Part shown: positions 33,956 to 40,539 of the stretch, piece after piece
Numbering within the stretch: the stretch's first letter is position 1
Layout: the number at the start of each line of letters is the position of its first letter
NCBI RefSeq assembly: GCF_023509015.1
Contig: NZ_CP094975.1
Span: 131,501-195,500, forward strand
DNA from: Pseudomonas abieticivorans
GTDB lineage: Bacteria; Pseudomonadota; Gammaproteobacteria; Pseudomonadales; Pseudomonadaceae
Length of the DNA stretch: 64,000 nucleotides
Reading direction: 5' to 3'
Made by a program: the position numbers and the translations under genes
The notes under the pieces: model-generated
Databases searched by the model: none
The model's input: only the letters and a program-made list of their open reading frames with translations
Told to the model about the DNA's origin: nothing

Positions 33956-36172
33956 TCAGTGGCTGTGGGACTTGTAGTCGTAAACGTACCCATAGCCGCC
34001 GTACCCATAGCTATTGGTGGCGGTCCTGCGCAAACCGTTGAAGATCAGGCCGCCAACACCGACTCCGTTCTGCTGCAGCTTCCTGAGGGCATAGCTGATC
34101 TCTTTGACCGGGCTCAAACCAAACCGGGCAACCATCAAATTGGTGCCGCAATGGCGTCCGATAATCAGCGCATCGGTCACGGCCAGTACCGGTGGGGTGT
34201 CGATGATGATGAAGTCGAATGCGTCATCAACCGCACGGATGAACGCCTCGAAGTTAGCGTGCATCAGCAGCTCCGAAGGGTTTGGCGGTACTTGCCCACG
34301 AGCAACAAAAAACAGCCCCGCCACCTCGGTTTCATGAATGCACTGGGACAATGGCGAGCGCTTGACGAGGATGTCCGACAGGCCGTTCTGCGCCTCTTTG
34401 CCAAACACCTCGTGGATATAGCCTTTGCGCATGTCGCCATCCACCAGCAACACCCGCTTACCCGCCTGGGCAATCACCGTGGCCAGGTTGATCGAGACGA
34501 ACGTTTTGCCCACCGACGGGCTGGGGCCGGAAATCATCACGCACTTGTTGTGCGATTCCAGCATGGCGAAGTGCATGCTGGTGCGCAGGCTACGCAGTGC
34601 CTCGATCGCGGTGTCGGTGGGGTGACTGAAGGCAAGCAACCGCGAGGTAACCCCCGCGACCAGGCTTTTGGAGCGCCCCGGCTTCTGCTCATCCTGCAGC
34701 AGGCTCTGGGGGATCGACGCATACACCGGCAAGCCGAATTGCTCGATGTCTTCCACCGACTCGACACCTCGGTTCAAGCTCTTGCGAATCAGCACCAGGG
34801 CCACCGAGATAAACGCGCCCAGGAACGTGGCGATCAGGATGATCAGCAGCTTCTTGGGCTTCACCGGTTTGGTCATGTCGGCATCAGCACTGTCGATCAG
34901 GCGCACGTTGCCTACCGCCCCGGCCCGCATCACGTCCAACTCCTGGGACTTGTTCAGCAACTGGGTGTAGATTTCGCTGCTGACCTTCACGTCCCGCGTC
35001 AAGCTCATCAGTTCTTTCTGGGTTTCAGGCAACGCTTCGACGCCCTTGGCCAACGCTTGCTTTTGCCCATTCAGCTGACTGATTTGCTTGACCAATGCCT
35101 GGTAGGCAGGGTGCTCGTGGGTGTACTGGCGGTCCATCTCCAACTGCCCCAGGCGCAACTGCGAAATTTGCGTATCCAGTGCCACGATCCGATCCAGCAC
35201 CGCCTTGGTTTCGACGCTGATATCGACAGTGCCTTTGCGGGTTTGGTAGGCGTTGAGCGCTGATTCGGCTTTTTCCAGGTCTTGCTTGACCGACGGCAAT
35301 TGTTCCTTGAGAAAGTCCAGGCTTGCCGCCGCTTCGGCCGAAGTGCGCTCGACATTCTGCTTGACGTAAAGGCTGCCAATTTCATTGAGAATCTGTTTGG
35401 CACGTTCAGGGTCACGGTTTTCCAAAGACAGTGCGACGATGCCGGAGTCCTTGCCTTTTTCAGTCACGTCCATGTCGTCCTGCAAGCGCAGGATGGTGGT
35501 CATGGGGTATTCCTTACGCACCGTGAACCGGGCACCCGGATTGGCCTCAAGGGTGCGGACCAGAATCTTCACACCCTGCTGATCGGCTTCGACGCCTACG
35601 TGCCCTTGCAATAAGAGGTTCTGGTCGTCATCAAGCAGCTCATAGGCTTGATCGTCGAGGGCGCGCAAGGTCAGGTCTTTTTCCAACAGTGCGTCTGGCA
35701 CTTCAAGGGTCGTGACACTGGCGCGCTCACCGCCCCAGTTATATCGCTCAAGGCCCAAGCGCGGTGGGGCCAGGTCGGTGTTGGCTGACTCATAGCGCTT
35801 AGCCAGGAAATACCCTACCCCTGGCAAATAACGGGGCTGCACGATGATATTCAGCCTGAGGTTTTTGACCGCCTTGCCGACCACCGAGCGGGACTTGATC
35901 AACTCTATTTCAGTGGCCGCTGGCGAGGCGCCACCGAGCATGCTGGAGATATCGGACAGGCCAAAAATATCAGCCTTCTTAGGTTCCACCTGCACCAGTG
36001 CATTGGCGCTGAAAATAGGCGGTGTGAACACCGAATAGGCGATGGCCACGGCCATGAACACCGAGGTTAGGCCGGCAATTTTCCATTTGCTGTCAATCAA
36101 GTTGGCAGCCAACGCGACAAACTCATGAGTGTCGCTTTCGCTGTGCAAGGCCTTCGGCATGATCGGTTGCAT
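33956..36172 (-). CDS. wzc: Wzc-type polysaccharide co-polymerase and tyrosine autokinase
   Basis: The 738-residue product has a Wzz domain between two membrane helices (about 30-50 and near 420-440), long periplasmic coiled coils (EQLPSVKQDLEKAESAL), and a cytoplasmic BY-kinase domain. Kinase motifs: Walker A GPSPSVGKT, A' LLVDGDMRKG and B FIIIDTPPV. The C-terminus holds a Tyr cluster (NSYGYGGYGYVYDY) for autophosphorylation. It sets chain length and, with Wza, forms the export system; the Wzb phosphatase is encoded just upstream. The ATG at 36172 with GAAGAAG upstream was chosen over 36247. Confidence 0.93.
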   Translation of the reverse strand: MQPIMPKALHSESDTHEFVALAANLIDSKWKIAGLTSVFMAVAIAYSVFTPPIFSANALVQVEPKKADIFGLSDISSMLGGASPAATEIELIKSRSVVGKAVKNLRLNIIVQPRYLPGVGYFLAKRYESANTDLAPPRLGLERYNWGGERASVTTLEVPDALLEKDLTLRALDDQAYELLDDDQNLLLQGHVGVEADQQGVKILVRTLEANPGARFTVRKEYPMTTILRLQDDMDVTEKGKDSGIVALSLENRDPERAKQILNEIGSLYVKQNVERTSAEAAASLDFLKEQLPSVKQDLEKAESALNAYQTRKGTVDISVETKAVLDRIVALDTQISQLRLGQLEMDRQYTHEHPAYQALVKQISQLNGQKQALAKGVEALPETQKELMSLTRDVKVSSEIYTQLLNKSQELDVMRAGAVGNVRLIDSADADMTKPVKPKKLLIILIATFLGAFISVALVLIRKSLNRGVESVEDIEQFGLPVYASIPQSLLQDEQKPGRSKSLVAGVTSRLLAFSHPTDTAIEALRSLRTSMHFAMLESHNKCVMISGPSPSVGKTFVSINLATVIAQAGKRVLLVDGDMRKGYIHEVFGKEAQNGLSDILVKRSPLSQCIHETEVAGLFFVARGQVPPNPSELLMHANFEAFIRAVDDAFDFIIIDTPPVLAVTDALIIGRHCGTNLMVARFGLSPVKEISYALRKLQQNGVGVGGLIFNGLRRTATNSYGYGGYGYVYDYKSHSH

Positions 36173-36277
36173 TCTAAACTTCTTCAGTAGGAGCGCTTGA
36201 ATTGAAAATCCACAAGGGAACCCGCCGATACCGCGGCGAACAGACACTATGCTAATGCTGATGCTGGGCGCGCGGCT

Positions 36278-36290
36278 GACGGTTTATAAC
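36278..36290 (+). promoter_or_regulatory. EPS box (CTGAC-N6-TAAC) between wzb and wzc
   Basis: It reads GACGGTTTATAAC, preceded by CT, and lies in the 139-nt gap between wzb stop and wzc start. This suggests wzc may have its own promoter. Confidence 0.55.
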
Positions 36291-36311
36291 ACCAGGATCA
36301 CCAAACTAACT

Positions 36312-36755
36312 TTATGGGTAGGCCAACCGTTTGATCCACGCCTGCACCCCCTCTTCAATCAATGCATAGGCCTGTTTGAACGCGCTCTCGCCTTTACAGT
36401 AAGGGTCGCTTATTTCCCGATTGCCCTGCCATTTACCCAGTAGGAACACCTTGCCTCGGGCCTCTGGTGCCAGTTTCAAAATGCGCTCTACCTGGTGTTG
36501 CTCCATCACCAGGATCAACTCGCAATCGCTCGCCGCCTGACGGGTAAACTGCCTGGCACGGTGCTCTGGCGCAGCGTGGCCATGAGCTTCCAAGACACTG
36601 CGCGCCGTCGCTTCGATCGGCGCGTCGACCAATGCCGCAAGCCCCGCCGAATGAATTTCAATGGCCGAAGAGCTCAACGCTTCGCGCAACAACTGCTCGG
36701 CCATTGGGCTTCGGCAAATATTGCCAATGCACACAATTAGAACCCGATTAATCAA
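36312..36755 (-). CDS. wzb: low-molecular-weight protein-tyrosine phosphatase (Wzb type)
   Basis: The 147-residue product has the P-loop CIGNICRS (C-x5-R-S) at about 9-16 and the general-acid loop ISDPYCKG near 113. It is the cognate phosphatase of the Wzc-like kinase, and cycling of its tyrosine cluster is needed for polymer export. The start is a TTG at 36755 with GGAG 8 nt upstream; no ATG gives the right N-terminus. Its promoter region is shared divergently with galU. Confidence 0.92.
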   Translation of the reverse strand: MINRVLIVCIGNICRSPMAEQLLREALSSSAIEIHSAGLAALVDAPIEATARSVLEAHGHAAPEHRARQFTRQAASDCELILVMEQHQVERILKLAPEARGKVFLLGKWQGNREISDPYCKGESAFKQAYALIEEGVQAWIKRLAYP

Positions 36756-36823
36756 CGAACTTACTCCGGCAACATCAACCTGATAACGTCAATCAGAGTA
36801 CGCACTGCGCGGCCGTGTTAGCT

Positions 36824-36836
36824 GACAGTTATTAAC
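36824..36836 (+). promoter_or_regulatory. EPS box (CTGAC-N6-TAAC), wzb/galU divergent region
   Basis: It reads GACAGTTATTAAC, preceded by GCT, giving 15 of 16 identity with the yjbE box in the extended form. It lies 68 nt from the wzb start and 159 nt from the galU start. Confidence 0.62.
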
Positions 36837-36853
36837 GCATGACCGTGCAGCAG

Positions 36854-36866
36854 GACAATTACTAAC
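36854..36866 (+). promoter_or_regulatory. EPS box (GAC-N6-TAAC), wzb/galU divergent region, second copy
   Basis: It reads GACAATTACTAAC and starts 30 nt after the first copy, so both lie on about the same helix face. Confidence 0.58.
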
Positions 36867-36995
36867 ATCCCGGGATTGCGCGCACTTTTACATTTGTCAG
36901 CCACCCAATTAATAAGGTAAAAAGTTGCTGAGGTACTAAGCTTATTGACATCCCGCCCACCGCAAAGCTCATCGCTTCAACTTTAAGGTACGCCC

Positions 36996-37829
36996 ATGAT
37001 TCGCAAGTGTTTATTCCCCGCCGCCGGTTATGGCACGCGTTTTCTACCGGCGACAAAAGCCATGCCCAAGGAAATGTTGCCGATTGTCAACAAACCCCTG
37101 ATCCAGTATGCCGTTGAAGAGGCACGAGACGCAGGCCTGCAACACATGGCCATTGTTACAGGTCGCGGTAAACGCGCCTTGGAAGACCACTTCGATATCA
37201 GTTACGAGTTGGAGCATCAAATTCGCGGAACCGAAAAAGAGTCCTTCCTGGCCGGCACGCGGGAATTGATCGAAACCTGTACGTTCTCCTACACCCGGCA
37301 AGTCGAGATGAAGGGGCTAGGCCATGCCATTCTCAGCGGGCGCCCGTTAATTGGTGACGAACCTTTTGCCGTGGTACTCGCCGACGACTTATGTATCAAC
37401 TTGGCCGGCGATGGCGTATTGGCGCAAATGATCGCACTGTACAAACAGTTTCGCTGCTCAATCGTGGCCATTCAGGAAGTCCCCGCCGACCAGACCCATA
37501 AATATGGGATTATCGCCGGCGAGCAGATTCGCGATGGCATCTATCGCGTCAACAGCATGGTCGAAAAGCCCAGCCCTGAAACTGCACCCTCAAACCTGGC
37601 CATTATTGGCCGCTATATTTTGACCCCCGACATCTTTGACTTGATTGCCGACACCGAGCCCGGCAAGGGCGGTGAAATTCAGATCACCGATGCGCTGATG
37701 AAGCAGGCCCAAAGCGGCTGCGTATTGGCTTACAAGTTCAAGGGGCTGCGCTTCGATTGCGGCGGTGCGGAAGGCTACATCGACGCCACTCAGTTTTGTT
37801 ACGAACAACTGTACCTCAAAGGTCGCTGA
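36996..37829 (+). CDS. galU: UTP--glucose-1-phosphate uridylyltransferase GalU
   Basis: The 277-residue product has the nucleotidyltransferase signature start FPAAGYGTRFLPATKAMPKEMLP at about 7-29 and VEKPSPETAPSNLAI near 190. It makes UDP-glucose, the precursor for cellulose synthase (BcsA/WssB), the initiating transferase and other glycans. Standing between the exopolysaccharide and wss loci, it supplies both. TAAGG precedes the ATG. It is transcribed away from wzb. Confidence 0.95.
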   Translation: MIRKCLFPAAGYGTRFLPATKAMPKEMLPIVNKPLIQYAVEEARDAGLQHMAIVTGRGKRALEDHFDISYELEHQIRGTEKESFLAGTRELIETCTFSYTRQVEMKGLGHAILSGRPLIGDEPFAVVLADDLCINLAGDGVLAQMIALYKQFRCSIVAIQEVPADQTHKYGIIAGEQIRDGIYRVNSMVEKPSPETAPSNLAIIGRYILTPDIFDLIADTEPGKGGEIQITDALMKQAQSGCVLAYKFKGLRFDCGGAEGYIDATQFCYEQLYLKGR

Positions 37830-37889
37830 GCCCGACCTTCGGCCGCTCACGACAGGGCGGCCTGCCCCATTACCTGAGAAGGCCTCACC

Positions 37890-38216
37890 ATGAACGCCCT
37901 TGAATATCTTTTTGAAACGTTGCCATTGGTGGAGCGAATGGGTGTATTCCCCAGTTCCGGCGATATCCTCCAGGCTTTGCCCAACGCCGACGCCTGCCTG
38001 ACTCGGTTGCGTGAGCGCTATGCCGCCCAGGCACTGGAGATCGATGAGCGCCATGGCTTGCGGATGGTGTTCGAACAATGGCGCTTTTGGGTGCACCGGG
38101 TACAGGGCGAGGCGGCGGTCGTGCTGCGCGTGGACAGCCGGGGGGATGTAGGCGTGCTCGGTGATAAAACGCAGGAATTACTCAGTCGCTTGAGAAGTTT
38201 CACGGCGGATCAATAA
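37890..38216 (+). CDS. hypothetical protein, 108 residues
   Basis: The frame starts 60 nt after galU with GAGAAGG in front and continues in good codon use. The product has no signal peptide or membrane segment and is mixed alpha/beta (FETLPLVERMGVFPSSGD; HGLRMVFEQWRFWVHRV; DKTQELLSRLRSF). I do not recognise a family. The 3' end overlaps the convergent PAP2-like gene by 7 nt. It is probably co-transcribed with galU. Confidence 0.55.
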   Translation: MNALEYLFETLPLVERMGVFPSSGDILQALPNADACLTRLRERYAAQALEIDERHGLRMVFEQWRFWVHRVQGEAAVVLRVDSRGDVGVLGDKTQELLSRLRSFTADQ

Positions 38217-38839
38217 CGGGCCACCTGCGCCCGCCCCGGCCAATCCGCCCGCTCAAACGCATGACTGACCCCCGAGATGGCCATCGCACAATGGTTAAGC
38301 AGCGACTCCGCCGTGACCTTGGGTATGCCGGCACACAGGATAATCACCGTAACCCCTATGGCAATGGCCGATATGGGAATCGATTCGGCGTCCAACCGCT
38401 CCAGGCGCACTAAAAACACCAGGGCTGCGACGCACCCGGCGATAGCGCCGGCAATCGCCTCCGGCAACGGATGAACGGCAGGCGCGATGAAGGTCACGCT
38501 AAACCAAACACTGGCTACCAACCCGACCACCGCCGCTGGCCAACGCAAAGCCGGATGCCATTGGCGTGCCAACAAGCTGAGGCCCACCGTGCAAATCAGG
38601 CAGGCATTCATCGCATGGCCGCTGATTACCGCGATGTCCAGGCTGTCGATACCCACGCCCCAGCCCTTGTAGAGGATTTTGCTGGTGGCCACCACGGCGT
38701 AAACGCCGAGCAATACGGTGCCCCACAGGCAAGCCGCGCGGCGCGAGGCGTTGAACCACAGCCACAGTCCGATCACGATCGCTGCAGGGAGCATGACCGT
38801 GATGCCAGCGTATTGGGCGATTGCCAACCTGGAATCCAA
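38210..38839 (-). CDS. PAP2-like membrane protein, degenerate phosphatase motifs
   Basis: The 209-residue product has about six hydrophobic segments. Of the PAP2 motifs, SGH (ISGHAM near 79) and a late H-x3-E (HPLPE near 127) are seen, but the first motif lacks the RP after KILYKGW and the third motif lacks the Arg and has Glu for Asp. It may be a phosphatase with altered chemistry or a non-catalytic relative. A lipid-phosphate role near an exopolysaccharide locus would fit. The start codon is TTG at 38839 with GAGG upstream. Confidence 0.6.
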   Translation of the reverse strand: MDSRLAIAQYAGITVMLPAAIVIGLWLWFNASRRAACLWGTVLLGVYAVVATSKILYKGWGVGIDSLDIAVISGHAMNACLICTVGLSLLARQWHPALRWPAAVVGLVASVWFSVTFIAPAVHPLPEAIAGAIAGCVAALVFLVRLERLDAESIPISAIAIGVTVIILCAGIPKVTAESLLNHCAMAISGVSHAFERADWPGRAQVARY

Positions 38840-38874
38840 TGGAGCCTCGTATCAAAAGGTGGATCAGCGCGCAA

Positions 38875-39324
38875 TCATACGCGCACGCCGGCCTTGGCGC
38901 GACAAGCCGTCGGCAGTGCCACCGGCCCCAGGCGCAATGCCGAGTAACTGACGATGTCCATCGCAATGCCTTCCTCTACCAGCAGTTCGAACAGCGCCGA
39001 CTGCGCCTCGAACCGCCCCTGGCGGTCAATTTTTTGCATCTGATGCATATGTTGAAACAACACGTGAGTCACCTGCAGCGGCGTATTTGAACGCAAGCAG
39101 CGCAACCAATAAGGCATTTTTGCTGATGTTTTGCGCTGCTGGGCTTGCGCGATCGCAGCCGCCTGGGGCGCAGTACTTTTTGAGGTAATCAACATCACCT
39201 CAAAGACATCGGTCAACTTCCTCAGCACATGGCCCAGCATTAAGTTATTCAAGGCGCCCACGCAGACACTCCCGTTAAAATAATTAAGTGTATTCTCATA
39301 AAAATGCAAACACCGGGCACACAC
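38875..39324 (-). CDS. hypothetical protein, 149 residues, upstream of wssA
   Basis: The frame starts with GTG at 39324 (GAAGG upstream) and runs to 38875. The product has His/Met/Gln-rich segments (HVLFQHMHQMQKIDRQGRFEAQ) and no obvious signal or membrane helix. A shorter start at Met 29 (39240) is possible. Base composition is lower in GC in the first third than in neighbouring genes. No family was recognised, and I cannot exclude a spurious frame. Confidence 0.4.
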   Translation of the reverse strand: MCARCLHFYENTLNYFNGSVCVGALNNLMLGHVLRKLTDVFEVMLITSKSTAPQAAAIAQAQQRKTSAKMPYWLRCLRSNTPLQVTHVLFQHMHQMQKIDRQGRFEAQSALFELLVEEGIAMDIVSYSALRLGPVALPTACRAKAGVRV

Positions 39325-39370
39325 CTAATTCGTCACCTTCATAATACGACGCCTCCCTTAACGCGCGCAT

Positions 39371-39402
39371 GACGTTTTATAACAGATACGGCAATTACTA
39401 AC
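39371..39402 (+). promoter_or_regulatory. EPS box pair 1 upstream of wssA
   Basis: GACGTTTTATAAC and, 19 nt on, GGCAATTACTAAC (one base off the core). Confidence 0.55.
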
Positions 39403-39432
39403 CGCCGCAAGCTGGACGACACTTAAAACACT

Positions 39433-39465
39433 GACGACTTATAACAATGATTGACAGCTCCTAAC
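39433..39465 (+). promoter_or_regulatory. EPS box pair 2 upstream of wssA
   Basis: GACGACTTATAAC (preceded by CT) and, 20 nt on, GACAGCTCCTAAC, both full core matches. Confidence 0.6.
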
Positions 39466-39552
39466 GCTTATCCCACATTAATAACAGCGGTATTAACCTC
39501 ACTTTTTATTATCCTAGCGCACACCTTGCTTATTTCATTTTCGGTACAATGC

Positions 39553-40539
39553 ATGTCAGCGTCGGACGATATCAAGAAACTCTTTTCACGGATTGGCGCA
39601 AGTTCAAGCAACTATCAGGAAATAACTCCTGTACCGCACTGCACTACTACTAAAGTAACGGATATAGAATCGGCCGCCGCGCCTCTTGCCTCGACACCCG
39701 GCAGCCCTTCTCGATTGCTGCGCGACCTGCTGACTGAACTGAGCCAACAACGCTCGACGAAAGCCGATCGCCGGTACCGCCAAACGGCTGCCACCCTCAT
39801 CGCGCTGGTGTCGGCCAATGGGGGCACGGGTAAGACCACGCTGGCGGCGGGCCTGGCCAAGACCCTGCAAAACCCGGGGGCGCGCACCCTCGCCATTGAC
39901 CTGGACCCGCAAGGCGCTCTGCCCAATCACCTGGGCACGCCGCCACGGGCGCCAGGGTTGGCACAGTTGCTTGCGCCCGGCGATAGTTGGAACACCTACT
40001 GTACGCCCGGCTACAGCCACAGTGAGTGCCTGGGCTACGGCATGGCCGACGAGGCGGCATATCGCACCCTCCAGCAGCAGATGCTGGAGGACCGCGATTG
40101 GTTGGGCCGGCACTTGGCGGGCATGGATTTGGGCGAACGCGACACGGTGATCCTAGACACCCCCTCGGGTGCTTCAGAGGCGACGTTACAAGCGATCCAG
40201 GTGGCCGACATGGTGCTGGTGGTGAGCCTGGCCGACGGTGCTTCCTACCTCGCGCTCGACAGCTTGCCCCAAGGGCTGGGCGCACGTGCGCCGTGCACCC
40301 GGCATGTGTTGAACCAGGTCGATGAGTCGCGCACTTTTTGCGAAGACATGGTGATGTTGTTTGAACAGCGGCTGGGCAGCGCCTTGATCGGCTCGGTGCG
40401 CCTGGACCATCAACTGCGTGAATCACTGGCTTACGGTCGCGACCCGCTGCTACGAATGCCCCAAGGCATCGGCTGCCGCGACGTCAACACCTTGGCCGGC
40501 ACACTGCGTGAACTGTTGGGCGAGCGCGCCGCGCAATGA
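39553..40539 (+). CDS. wssA: WssA: BcsP-like N-terminus fused to a BcsQ/MinD-like ATPase
   Basis: The 328-residue product starts SASDDIKKLFSRIGAS followed by SNYQEI, which resembles the BcsP signature (DDI-x2-LF, then Y-x-EI). After a linker and Q-rich helix (about 60-80), a ParA/MinD-type ATPase begins near residue 85: ALVSANGGTGKTTLAAGLA (Walker A with Asn at the usual signature-Lys position), LAIDLDPQGALPNHL, and DTVILDTPSG (Walker B). It belongs to the BcsQ/YhjQ group that helps place or assemble the cellulose machine at the pole. The ATG at 39553 was chosen; an upstream in-frame extension overlaps the promoter boxes. It overlaps wssB by 4 nt. Confidence 0.85.
   Translation: MSASDDIKKLFSRIGASSSNYQEITPVPHCTTTKVTDIESAAAPLASTPGSPSRLLRDLLTELSQQRSTKADRRYRQTAATLIALVSANGGTGKTTLAAGLAKTLQNPGARTLAIDLDPQGALPNHLGTPPRAPGLAQLLAPGDSWNTYCTPGYSHSECLGYGMADEAAYRTLQQQMLEDRDWLGRHLAGMDLGERDTVILDTPSGASEATLQAIQVADMVLVVSLADGASYLALDSLPQGLGARAPCTRHVLNQVDESRTFCEDMVMLFEQRLGSALIGSVRLDHQLRESLAYGRDPLLRMPQGIGCRDVNTLAGTLRELLGERAAQ

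Larger units (their letters stand above)
39325..39552. promoter_or_regulatory. wss operon control region with four EPS boxes
   Basis: The 228-nt AT-rich space between the hypothetical gene and wssA carries four boxes on the plus strand as two pairs: 39371-39383 with 39390-39402, and 39433-39445 with 39453-39465. The pairs are 62-63 nt apart, near six helical turns. The last box ends 87 nt before the wssA ATG. Confidence 0.6.

Noticed and set aside
39451..39552. Upstream in-frame extension of wssA giving a hydrophobic N-terminus
   Set aside because: It would overlap an EPS box, has no Shine-Dalgarno, and the BcsP-like signature begins exactly at the later ATG at 39553.
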